Shown here one piece after another: positions 17,970-26,015 of a stretch of DNA of 50,415 nt (the first letter of the stretch is position 1; each line of letters opens with the position of its first letter). The notes below the pieces were generated by a model. That model searched no databases. It was not told the DNA's origin and was given only the letters and a program-made list of their open reading frames with translations. The position numbers were made by a program, and so were the translations under genes. Source of the stretch: Alphaproteobacteria bacterium (GTDB lineage: Bacteria > Pseudomonadota > Alphaproteobacteria > Rhizobiales > Xanthobacteraceae); contig WQYW01000016.1 of assembly GCA_009781045.1 (NCBI GenBank), forward strand, positions 1-50,415, read 5' to 3'.

Positions 17970-17994
17970 GCTTCCGCGTGGCACGGCGCTGCGG

Positions 17995-18236
17995 TCATGG
18001 CGTTGGCAGGGCGTGGATGGCGGAGCGAAGCCGCTTGTTTGGTTCTGGCGGGTTTTCCTGCAGTTCGAGCACCTTCAGGCTATTATCTCGCTCCGACAGC
18101 TCGAATCGAGCAGAAGCAGAGATGACGGCGTCCGCCTCCCGCAGCGCGGCCTCGATGACAAAATCCGAGAGCCGCATATGGCGCAATTCGGCCGCTCGCG
18201 CCAGCCGGGCCTCATCCGGAAGGGGATGCGATCGGC
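17995..18236 (-). pseudogene. DUF1778 (TacA-like) antitoxin remnant
   Basis: The minus-strand frame reads EARLARAAELRHMRLSDFV, then a helix rich in Ala and Glu, RFELSERD, and LENPPEPN-like LQENPPEPNKRLRSAI. This matches the DUF1778 antitoxin family, the ribbon-helix-helix partners of GNAT acetyltransferase toxins (TacA/TacT). The N-terminal ribbon strand is missing in this frame: a stop lies just upstream, and the expected start region appears in another frame (MPIAS...), which suggests a frameshift. No GNAT toxin gene follows; an ISKra4 tail lies there instead. It looks like a dead toxin-antitoxin locus. Confidence 0.6.
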
Positions 18237-18479
18237 ATTTTCAAATCTGGGGCGGACAAGGCAAAGTTTGGGAATTGGGGTGGAAAGGGACTTCTGACAG
18301 ACGGGGCCGGATTGATTTCGACAGTCGTCGTCGCTGGAATGGCGTTCGATGTGTGGATGAAGGATGTGCTGCAGGACGTGTTCAAAGAAATCGACAAGTT
18401 TGGTACAGAAAGCAAGTACATCAGGTCGTTTAATCTGAAATTGATCAAGCCAGTCCGGTCGGGTTATGAGCAATGCTGA
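18237..18479 (+). pseudogene. Orphan coding remnant of unknown family
   Basis: A plus-strand frame open across this interval reads as protein-like sequence with lower GC than its surroundings: KSGADKAKFGNWGGKGLL, then LISTVVVAGMAFDVW, then MKDVLQDVFKEIDKFG and a basic end. The first ATG in frame is at 18339 (46 codons to the stop at 18477-18479) and has no clear ribosome-binding site. The frame enters from the decayed antitoxin region, so it is probably the 3' part of an older gene. I do not recognise the family. Confidence 0.35.
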
Positions 18480-18533
18480 GGTTCCTGAAGCCGCTGCTGT
18501 TGCGACTCGCTTAGGACATACCGAAGGAGGAAA

Positions 18534-18767
18534 CGACGCCCCGGCGGTTGACGTTCGAAGTTCGAAGAGGCCGTTGCGATCGCAAATGATGCGGCGCATA
18601 AGGCCGGGATGCCCGCAAGCCGGACTCTCAGCGCAGTGAGCAGGGATGTCGAGAACGGCTGGTGCGTCTGGTACGTTTCCACATCCGGACTTGGACACAG
18701 ATTTCAGATGACGGTTGACGATGTGACTGGTGAAGCTGGAGCGCCAGTCGAAGTCAATACGCGCTAA
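18534..18767 (+). pseudogene. Small gene broken by a 7-nt duplication
   Basis: The frame ending at the TAA at 18765-18767 encodes FEEAVAIANDAAHKAG, a Trp-rich GWCVWYVSTSGLGHRF segment and a short acidic end. It is interrupted by a direct duplication, GTTCGAA at 18553-18559 and 18560-18566. Removing one copy joins the frame to TPRRLTFEEAV, preceded by an AAGGAGG ribosome-binding site (18524-18530) and an ACG where a start codon would be expected. The original product would be about 75 residues. Family unknown. Confidence 0.4.
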
Positions 18768-18874
18768 TGCTACGCCATGCTACGCCGGGTTGCGGCAGCA
18801 GACCGATCATCCGGTCTTCGCCTGAGGCATAGTCGACGAACTATTGCTCAGGCTGCGAGACATCTAAACTCATC

Positions 18875-19370
18875 CAGATTGATTTCGGCCAGCGCGAGCC
18901 AAACAGGGGCTTCTGGGAGGAGGCAAAGGTTTGTGTCGGCTATGAACAGGGCAGCCGAACGCCTGTTTAGGGTGGCACGATAGGTGATGTTTACACCGCT
19001 GGAGCGGTCCTTAACGCCGTTGTCCAGCGTCTGGGTTTTTGTGATGCCACCCATGTTCTCGGCGTTGGTGACGGCGCAACATGGATAGCGGACCAAATTG
19101 AGCCGCAGTTCGGCACGCAACAACTATCTTGGTGATTTCTTTATGTTTGCGAATACATCGCCGCCGCTGCCCTGGCATTTACGGCAAGCTCGGTCGAGGC
19201 AGCTTCCTGGCTGGCCGAACAGAACGAGCGCATGAAGGTGAGCCGTCTTGACGAGGTTCTGGCGATGCTTGGTTCCAAATTTGCCCCGGAGATGGTCAAG
19301 GACGAGCAGGCCCCCGTCCGCAAATGCCTCCGTTATCTCTCCAATCGTCGCAATCAGCTCATTTTATCAG
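18875..19370 (+). pseudogene. ISKra4-type transposase remnant (plus)
   Basis: One frame, interrupted by two stops, reads as the central part of an ISKra4/UPF0236-type transposase: QIDFGQREPNRGFWEEAKV, GYEQGSRTPV, then VLGVGDGATWIADQIEPQFG with the GDGA motif, VCEYIAAAALAF, and the block DEQAPVRKCLRYLSNRRNQL. These are diagnostic family segments. A TAG follows GSRTPV, and a TGA replaces the LVDFFH-like stretch. N- and C-terminal ends are missing or scrambled. It is certainly non-functional as it stands. Confidence 0.8.
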
Positions 19371-19505
19371 AAACGGGACGTCGGCAGAAACCTGTCGTTC
19401 AATCCGAAGGCGGGGGTCGCAAGGCCCGCTTCAGCGGTGGCAGGAACCCGGAACCCGGGGGCCTCAATCGGGCCTTGATGGCTGGGCGCAGGGGCGATAG
19501 GTGGC

Positions 19506-19535
19506 AAATCCCCCCGGCTTTATCCGGGGGAATTT
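19506..19535 (-). terminator. Hairpin downstream of the TonB-domain gene
   Basis: AAATCCCCCCGG at 19506-19517 pairs with CCGGGGGAATTT at 19524-19535 with one mismatch and a 6-nt loop. It lies 40 bp after the stop of the minus-strand TonB-domain gene. There is only a short T/A-rich flank, so efficiency is uncertain. Confidence 0.5.
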
Positions 19536-19574
19536 GCACAGCAACCTTGCCGCTGCTCACCAGCGCATCCGGCG

Positions 19575-21545
19575 TCAATCCGAAGGGGTGGGTCCGGGTC
19601 CGGAGCCCCACCGGTAAGTGCCTTCACTGCTGCCCCAGCGGTAGGTGCTCTGGGGGGGAGCGGGTTGTGGAGCCGGCTGTACATTGCGGCTGGGAGTGGC
19701 CGCAGCGGGTCTCGGGGGATTGGCCGGAGGGTTGGACGGTGCCCAGAAGGGAAGGGAGCCCCAGGTAAAAACGCTCGGGGGGCTGGATCGGGCGTCGTCC
19801 CGATAGGGCCCGCCGCGATCGGGATTGCGTGCATGCGCAGGTCGGGCGGGGCCCGGGGGGCTGGAGCCTGCTCTGGCACCGGCCGCCGCGGGGTTGCCGC
19901 GCGGAGTACGATGGCTCCCGGCACGGGTGGCCGGCTCGGCGGCAGGGTGCGGCAGGGCACCGGCCCTGCTGGCGGGAGCGGCAGGAGTGACAGCACTGGT
20001 GCTGCTGGCCGGGGCGGTGGCAGCGGGGGTGTGACTGGCAGCATTGGTGTCGCTTTGAGCGGCCGGGGTGCCAGGACTGACAGTGGTACTGACAGTGGCA
20101 GTGGGGGTCTCCGGGCGGGCGGGTTCCGCAGGACTGCCCTGGGCCGGGCTGTCACCGCCTGCAGCGGCAGCATCAGGACTGACAGCACCGGTCGGGACGT
20201 CGGCGGGACTCACATCCTCAACAGCAGGAGCGGCGACGCCGTCACGCATGGCAACATCACCGTTGGGAAAATGGCCGCTGTCGCTGACGATGTGACCGAT
20301 GCGATGACTGTGGCTGGGACGATAGGCGGTGATGCCATAGGCGATATCGAAACCGTTGTCGTCAGAGATGGGGGTGCTGTAGGCGACCGCGTAGCCGTCG
20401 CGGCCCGAGGACGCCTGACCAGATCCTGCGTTACAGGTCTGGATCTGAAGGCCCTGAATATCGCGATAAGCCTCCATCACCCGCCAGACCTGCTCCGCGG
20501 CGATGCCGCAGCGAGCGCTGTTGGTCTGGAGGAAGCGGAGGATCCTGAGCTGGGTCTGGGCGAAGTCGCCAAACAGCCTGCAGCGCTGCGGGGGCAGCGC
20601 CGGATGGGTCCGCTCGACGGCGATGGCGGTCTGAATCGCCAGGCTGCGGGTTGCGGCTTCAGCACGCAGGCGGTCGAATGTCCGGTCACAGACGCTGTCG
20701 GCGACCACCGGCAGGTCAAGAGCGAGGGCATTGCCGATGGGCGAGACCGAGGGCACGGGACCGATGGGACGAAACACCACGGGGACGTTGAAACTCGATC
20801 CCTCCAGCGTCACCGAGCGGGGTGCCGGTGGCAGGGGATTTGAACGCCGGACCATGTCGAGCGCGGCTTCGTCGAATTGTGCATCGCCACTGGATTTCAT
20901 GATCCTGGCGGTGACCACCTCACCCCGGGGAGTGACCACGAGCCTGACCCCGACCATGACCGGCTGGCTTTCGGTCCGGCCTTTCGGATAGCGCAAATGC
21001 TGCGCCAGATAGGTGCTGATCTTCCTGCCCCAGACAGAAACAGGGTCGAGATCGTGACCCGCCGGCGCATCCGGCGTCTGCAGGGTCACGGCCTGAGGCG
21101 TCTGCAGGGTCTGGCGGATGCCCTCAATGCTGCCGCCCGCCCCCCTGGCCGGCTCGCTGTTGCTGGTGGCAACAGAGGGCGGATCTCCATCCTCGGTCTG
21201 TTTTGAGCTGGTGTCGGATTTTGCCGGGCTTTCGCCGGCCTTCGCCGGCCTGTCCTCAACCTTCTCCGGACTGTCCTCGACCTTCCCCGGACTGTCCTCG
21301 ACTTTCCCCGCGCCGCTGCCCGTGCCTGCCTGTTTTTCCGCCTGCTGGGGTTCCTCGGGGCCGGGAGTGGGGGCAGCCTGAGCGGATGGGGCAGAATCAC
21401 TGGAGCCGTTATCCGCGGGGGCGACCTCAGCGGATGCCGGAGCAGCGGAACCTGCGGCCGGCGCGGACCCCTCCTGGCTCCATACCGGAGCTGAGCCCGC
21501 AGCCATCGTCGCCGCCGCAACCACAATCAGCCACCTGAACATCAT
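19575..21545 (-). CDS. Secreted protein with internal TonB C-terminal domain
   Basis: This 656-residue protein has a signal peptide (residues 1-24). A Pro/Ala/Ser-rich linker with tandem KVEDSP/KVEDRP repeats (80-105) follows, then a TonB C-terminal-like domain (about 170-260: WGRKISTYLAQHLRYP, LVVTPRGEVVTARIMKSSG, FDEAALDMVRR, NPLPPAP). A cysteine-containing helical region comes next (about 285-372). A long disordered tail of over 270 residues ends in two YRWGS motifs. TonB-domain proteins normally end with this domain and pass proton-motive energy to outer-membrane receptors. Here the domain is internal, and a cleavable-looking signal replaces the usual membrane anchor, so a structural or envelope-spanning role is as likely. 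No exbB or exbD is nearby. Confidence 0.8.
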   Translation of the reverse strand: MMFRWLIVVAAATMAAGSAPVWSQEGSAPAAGSAAPASAEVAPADNGSSDSAPSAQAAPTPGPEEPQQAEKQAGTGSGAGKVEDSPGKVEDSPEKVEDRPAKAGESPAKSDTSSKQTEDGDPPSVATSNSEPARGAGGSIEGIRQTLQTPQAVTLQTPDAPAGHDLDPVSVWGRKISTYLAQHLRYPKGRTESQPVMVGVRLVVTPRGEVVTARIMKSSGDAQFDEAALDMVRRSNPLPPAPRSVTLEGSSFNVPVVFRPIGPVPSVSPIGNALALDLPVVADSVCDRTFDRLRAEAATRSLAIQTAIAVERTHPALPPQRCRLFGDFAQTQLRILRFLQTNSARCGIAAEQVWRVMEAYRDIQGLQIQTCNAGSGQASSGRDGYAVAYSTPISDDNGFDIAYGITAYRPSHSHRIGHIVSDSGHFPNGDVAMRDGVAAPAVEDVSPADVPTGAVSPDAAAAGGDSPAQGSPAEPARPETPTATVSTTVSPGTPAAQSDTNAASHTPAATAPASSTSAVTPAAPASRAGALPHPAAEPATRAGSHRTPRGNPAAAGARAGSSPPGPARPAHARNPDRGGPYRDDARSSPPSVFTWGSLPFWAPSNPPANPPRPAAATPSRNVQPAPQPAPPQSTYRWGSSEGTYRWGSGPGPTPSD

Positions 21546-21928
21546 CGATAACTCACATCAACCGGGGTGGGTGCCGCCAGACAAGGCATTGGAGAAAAAC
21601 GAGAATTTGCCATGATGCAGGTCTCGGGCGGCAGGAGTCGCTTGATCCAGGGGATCCTGAAGTCCTGGACTTCTTGAACAGGAACTCAGGCGAATTTGAG
21701 ATCAAACCCCATCCTGAGCAATTTCTCCTGAGCAGCGACATTAAAGTGCAGGGTGCCAGCCCATCCGGCTGGCGGTCAACTACATTTTCGCTCCCCATGG
21801 CAAGCCTCAAGTGACGATCTTAACGGTGCTGCTACAGCGCCTCTTCCTGGATGGCAGCGTGATTGCCACCGCCAAGCCGGCTTCCCCCGGATCCATCCCG
21901 GCAGTGCACTCCCGGTCAGGTCCGGTCC

Positions 21929-21993
21929 CCAGGTCCCGTGTCCAGGTCCCGTGTCCAGCTCCCGTCGCCAGGTCCCGTCGCCAGGTCCCGTTT
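21929..21993. repeat. Five tandem 13-bp repeats
   Basis: Five contiguous 13-bp units follow CCAGNTCCCGTNN; units 1 and 2 are identical (CCAGGTCCCGTGT), and the others differ at one to three positions. No spacers separate them. Confidence 0.85.
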
Positions 21994-22210
21994 TTCTGCC
22001 TTGCGGTTGATCGCGGCTGTCGGAGCTGATTCATGGCCGCTGTCGAAGTTGATTTTTGCGGCCTGCGCCAGGCTGCCGAGGGCGATCCCTTGCCATGCTC
22101 TCGATCCTTGCGGGAGCGGCAATGAAATCAAGACTTGCGACACCACCACCAAACTGAACTACAAATAGGCAAGCAGACGGTGAGCACGAGAGGCATTTCG
22201 GACGCAGCAG

Positions 22211-22360
22211 GCGCGAAATCCGGGAAAACTGCCTTTGTCCAACCGGGATGGTCAGCCATCTGCCACCAATCACCTCCATCGCGAAACGCGCAAACGCGGC
22301 CGGGGCCTTGACGGCGTCAAAAAGGGGCACCGAAAGTCGCCCGCAGAAATGGAACGTGGG
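22211..22360. repeat. Degenerate dispersed repeat, copy B
   Basis: This segment is related to 321-458. It shares CGAAATCC, CGGGATGGTCA, AATCACC, AAAAAGGGGCAC and CAGAAATGGAACG in the same order. On the minus strand it is part of an open frame (a fragment with FHFCGRLSVPLFDAVKAP), which may be what is left of a transposase or accessory IS protein. Confidence 0.6.
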
Positions 22361-22496
22361 CTGAAACAACGACGGCCTCCGGGACAACCGACCCCGGCGC
22401 ATCTGTGTATCTCGTGGGAGCGGCTCCGCCTGCGCGCGGCAGTGCAGCCCTGATTTTCGATCCTGCTGCATGGAACGCATGGGCACATCAACCATC

Positions 22497-22572
22497 AACC
22501 GGCAAGCCCTGAACCGGCAAGCCCTGAACCGGCAAGCTCTGAACCGGCAAGCCTTGAAACCGGCAAGCCTTG
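22497..22572. repeat. Five tandem 15-bp repeats
   Basis: Five units of AACCGGCAAGCCCTG with one or two substitutions run head to tail; a single extra A precedes the fifth. On the minus strand they encode repeated LAGSG/LAGSE pentapeptides. They have no spacers and are not CRISPR-like. Confidence 0.85.
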
Positions 22573-22639
22573 AAATCGCCAGAGATTGGGTTCATCAGCC
22601 TCAGCAGGGGGTATTTCCGAATTCCGCGTCGGAGGAACA

Positions 22640-22969
22640 ATGGCAATTCTGCCGGTCAGCACCGCAATCGCCTTGTGCGCCATGTCGGCTGCAGGCATGG
22701 CACGGGCTGCGGGTCGTGGACACTGCCATGTCCCTGACATGGTTCCTGCGGATGTATTTCCTGCGCTGAAGAAGCTTGTTGAGAACACAGTCTGCGCCCG
22801 CCAGGCCCCGGAAGTGGGGCGGTGTCCTGTATTATTGTGGGCAGGGGGCCGGCGAGAACAGCCGATGCCGTCGCCGGGATCGGCAGGGAGGGGCTGGCGC
22901 AGACGGAAACCACAGGCGACGGCGCAGATTTTGCCTCGTGGATTTGATTTGAAGAATGGTCCAGCTTGA
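22640..22969 (+). CDS. Possible small secreted protein
   Basis: An ATG at 22640 is preceded by a very good ribosome-binding site (GGAGGA at 22631-22636, 3-nt spacing). The 109-residue product would begin with a signal-peptide-like MAILPVSTAIALCAMSAAGMARA. An acidic helical segment (VPADVFPALKKLVENTVCA) and a basic, low-complexity second half follow. The 3' half may not be genuine coding sequence, so the gene could be degenerate or frameshifted. The next gene starts within 10 bp of its stop. I do not recognise it. Confidence 0.35.
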   Translation: MAILPVSTAIALCAMSAAGMARAAGRGHCHVPDMVPADVFPALKKLVENTVCARQAPEVGRCPVLLWAGGRREQPMPSPGSAGRGWRRRKPQATAQILPRGFDLKNGPA

Positions 22970-22976
22970 GAATCAG

Positions 22977-23732
22977 ATGTTTCGGTACATTGCTCAATTC
23001 TGTCGGGGATACCTCACTGTCACGCTCTCGGTGGGGGGCCTGGTTGCGACAATGGCGATGGCGCAGGCTCAGTCGTCGTCATCGCTCTGGGCCCATAACG
23101 GGTCGATTCTGCGTCTGATCGCCAATGCCGGCGACCGGGAGTTCGTCTTTGAACAGCCGCGACCCGGAATGGTGGAGGAGGGCGCGACCGCAGGAGCGCT
23201 GCTCTTTCGCGGCACTGCGGGCAAGGACCGATATGAAGGGACGGCCTATATTTTCAAGGCGGGATGCGGTCAGGTTCCCTATCGCGTGTCGGGCTCGATG
23301 GAAGACGATTACAGTCGGCTGGTGATGCACGGGCAGGCGCCGCGCATCCGGGCAAATTGCCAGATTCAGGAATATGTCGCCGATACCCTGGTGTTTTCTC
23401 TGGTCGCCGGCACCGCGCCGCGCCCGCTGTCACAGATGCCATTGCTTTCGGAACAACAGGCGCGCCTGAGCGCTGCAGCCATTCTCAGGGGTGAGCCCTA
23501 TGGAGACAGCATTGAGGAGGCTGCTTCCCGGATTGTGGCGGCCGAACTCGCCACTTCCGGGAACACGGGGTGCGGAAAAGCCACCCGACGAAATCCGGTA
23601 TGGCAATTGCATGTTGTGGTGCCGAAAGAGGCCGACAAGCACGGCGGGCGCGAGGAGCCGATTGAGGGCAGGCTCGTGCTCGACGCGAGGTCGGGCAGAT
23701 TGCTCTGTACCAATCTGCCGACTGCGGATTGA
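22977..23732 (+). CDS. Secreted hypothetical protein
   Basis: This 251-residue protein has a signal peptide (MFRYIAQFCRGYL, then a hydrophobic core ending MAMAQAQ). A domain common in Hyphomicrobiales exported proteins follows: SLWAHNGSILRLIANAGDRE, FVFEQPRPGMVEEGA, LLFRGTAGKDRYEGTAY, and a paired-cysteine segment (AGCGQVPYRVSG, RANCQIQEY). The C-terminal third contains a second cysteine pair and a beta-rich end. An alternative ATG at 22956 would add seven residues before the signal peptide. It is probably periplasmic. Function is unknown, and no operon partner is evident apart from the doubtful small gene before it. Confidence 0.72.
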   Translation: MFRYIAQFCRGYLTVTLSVGGLVATMAMAQAQSSSSLWAHNGSILRLIANAGDREFVFEQPRPGMVEEGATAGALLFRGTAGKDRYEGTAYIFKAGCGQVPYRVSGSMEDDYSRLVMHGQAPRIRANCQIQEYVADTLVFSLVAGTAPRPLSQMPLLSEQQARLSAAAILRGEPYGDSIEEAASRIVAAELATSGNTGCGKATRRNPVWQLHVVVPKEADKHGGREEPIEGRLVLDARSGRLLCTNLPTAD

Positions 23733-23889
23733 GCCGCCAGGGCTGGCGGGGACCGGCGCTTCCTCAAGCAGCAGAAACGTCCTTGTCGCGTGCGCAAAGC
23801 CGCGCCGGAAACAGCCTGAGACGTGGGCTCCCGGCAATTTCGCCCGACCCTCCCCGGCGGCGCGAGGCAGCGGCCCATGGTGAGATGGC

Positions 23890-25371
23890 TCACCTCCCAT
23901 TTTGCGCGATCCGGCTGTGCCGTGCGCCATAGGTGAAGTAGATGACGAGGCCGATGGCGAGCCAGAGCAGAAAACTGACCCATGTGTCGGTGGGCAGCCC
24001 TGCCATCAGAAAGGCCGAGGACAGGGCACCAGCCGGGGCAACAATCCAGATCGCGGGGGCGCGGAAGGGGCGCTTGAGGTCGGGGTTGCTGAGGCGCAGC
24101 ACCAGTGTGCCGACCGAAACCACGGCGAACGCAAACAGCGTGCCGATCGACACCAGTTCGCCCACCAGGCCGATCGGCAGCAGCCCGGCGAGCAGGGCGG
24201 CGGCCGCTCCGCAGATGATGGTCGAAACATGGGGGGTATGGAAGCGCGGATGGATCCGGGCCATTGCCGGTGGCAGCAGACGGTCATAGGCCATGGCGCG
24301 GAAGATCCGCGGCTGTGCCATCAGCATCACCAGAACCACAGAGGTCAGACCGAAGACGATGCCGAATTTCACCAGCGGTGAAAACCAGCCGATGTTGGCA
24401 GCATCGACGCCGACCGCGATCGGATCGGGCACGTTCAGTCGGTCAAACGGCACCACCCCGGTGAGGACGAAACCGACCGCCGCATAAAGCAGGGTGCAGA
24501 CGATGAGTGAGCCGAGAATACCGATCGGCATGTCGCGGGCGGGATGCCTGGCCTCCTGCGCCGCAGTCGAGACGGCGTCGAAGCCGATATAGGCAAAAAA
24601 CACCACCGCCGCTCCCCGCAGCACACCGGTCCAGCCGAAGACGCCAAATCCGGCATTGGGGGGAATGAACTGGCCGTCGGGGTTTGATGGCGTGACCCAG
24701 TTGGCGGGACTGACATGGGGCAGCGCCACGATGATGAAAAGAATGATCACCGTCAGCTTGATCAGCACGATGAAGTTGTTGAAGCGCGCCGATTCGCGGA
24801 TGCCGATGATGAGCAGCGTTGTGATCAGCACCGTTATGAAGACGGCGGGTATGTTGAGGATCGCGCCGGTTGCAGACCAGCTGTGTGTGGCCGCATCATA
24901 GGCGAGTGGCGAGGAGGCGATCTCCCGGGGCAGGGTGACGCCAAAATCCCGCAACAGGCTGACAACATAACCGGACCAGCCGATCGCCACCGCGATGGCA
25001 CCGGCGCCATATTCCAGCACCAGGTCCCAGCCGATGACCCAGGCCACCAGTTCCCCGAGCGTTGCATAGGCATAGGTGTAGGCGCTGCCACTGATCGGAA
25101 AGGTGGAGGACATTTCGGCATAACAGAGGCCGGCAAAGGCGCAGGCAAAAGCACCGAGCGCAAAGGACAGCGTCACGGCGGGACCGGCATTTTCCGCAGC
25201 GGCGTGGCCGGTCAGTACGAAAATACCGGCGCCGATGACCGCGCCGACCCCGAGTGCGACCAGATTGAGCGCCGTCAGGGTCCTCTTGAGCGGCCGAACC
25301 TCGCCATTGATGCCGGCATTGGCCTCCTCAAGCAGTTCCGAGCTGGTTTTCCGAGCCCAAAGATTAACCAC
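23890..25371 (-). CDS. APC-family amino acid permease
   Basis: This inner-membrane amino acid transporter of the APC superfamily is closest in pattern to the cationic-amino-acid/YfnA group. It has at least twelve transmembrane segments. The conserved first-helix substrate/sodium-site motif is [18 protein letters not shown] near residue 40. [14 protein letters not shown] and [28 protein letters not shown] are also diagnostic. I prefer the GTG at 25371, because GGAGG lies nine bases upstream and relatives begin with (M)xNLWARK; the ATG at 25380 directly abuts GGAGG, which is too close. The frame stays open upstream to 25599 without family features. It is monocistronic. Confidence 0.9.
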   Translation of the reverse strand: MVNLWARKTSSELLEEANAGINGEVRPLKRTLTALNLVALGVGAVIGAGIFVLTGHAAAENAGPAVTLSFALGAFACAFAGLCYAEMSSTFPISGSAYTYAYATLGELVAWVIGWDLVLEYGAGAIAVAIGWSGYVVSLLRDFGVTLPREIASSPLAYDAATHSWSATGAILNIPAVFITVLITTLLIIGIRESARFNNFIVLIKLTVIILFIIVALPHVSPANWVTPSNPDGQFIPPNAGFGVFGWTGVLRGAAVVFFAYIGFDAVSTAAQEARHPARDMPIGILGSLIVCTLLYAAVGFVLTGVVPFDRLNVPDPIAVGVDAANIGWFSPLVKFGIVFGLTSVVLVMLMAQPRIFRAMAYDRLLPPAMARIHPRFHTPHVSTIICGAAAALLAGLLPIGLVGELVSIGTLFAFAVVSVGTLVLRLSNPDLKRPFRAPAIWIVAPAGALSSAFLMAGLPTDTWVSFLLWLAIGLVIYFTYGARHSRIAQNGR

Positions 25372-26015
25372 GCACGTCATCCTCCGATCGCGCCGCAACA
25401 GGAGGCGGCAGACATCAGGCTTCCGGAAAATGCCCCATCCCGGCATATGGAACTGCGTTACCGCAAACCGCGCCGCAAAGTCAAAGTCACCAAAGCGCCC
25501 GATTCGCGAATAAATAACTGAATCCTTCGCAGTTTTTCGCAGCCGGGGAGGCGGTCCGGCGCGCTCCCTGGCGAAAGATCCCGAGGTTTCAGGGCCCATG
25601 AGTCCGGTGACAGAGTGGTCGCCGGTGAGGTCGGAACATGTCGGTTGCGGCAGGAAAACGGCAGGATAACGGACAGGGTTCGGGCGCGACGGTTCCTCTC
25701 CGGCGCGTTGAATCGGAGGGCGTGCTGGAGGCTGCCTGCGCGACTGGACCCCGGCGGCAACCGCTTCCGTCAGCGCCGACCGCGGACCGGCTTTGCGGAT
25801 GGCAGAGCTGGTTTGTGGAAACTGTCCCTTTTCATGACAGATGCAAGCCGCAGCCCCGCTGCCATCGTGGAAACCGGGTCCATATTTTAAATGTCGCCAT
25901 TTAACTGCACCATCATTGCCCGATCGTCACCGTGATTCGGCCGCAATTGGCTGGGAAAGAAGCCATAACGATGAATACCGCATTAACGGATTTCTCGGGA
26001 CAGAAGGGGTGACAA
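25372..26015. other. Intergenic region between permease and otsA
   Basis: This 640-bp divergent region should hold the promoters of both flanking genes. A 7-bp inverted repeat in AT-rich context (TTAAATG and CATTTAA, 4-nt spacer, 25887-25904) lies about 110 bp before otsA and may be a regulatory site. No gene is supported. Confidence 0.4.

Larger units (their letters stand above)
21546..22639. other. Repeat-rich intergenic region
   Basis: I find no credible gene in this 1.1-kb stretch. It contains two unrelated five-copy tandem repeats (13 bp at 21929-21993, 15 bp at 22497-22572) and the second copy of the dispersed repeat (22211-22360). The mix suggests an old insertion site subject to slippage. 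Confidence 0.5.

Noticed and set aside
21929..22572. Possible CRISPR array.
   Set aside because: The repeats are 13 and 15 bp, directly adjacent without spacers, and there are no cas genes.
23890..25599. A longer start for the amino acid permease at 25599.
   Set aside because: The extra residues show no membrane or family features, while a GGAGG motif marks the start near 25371.
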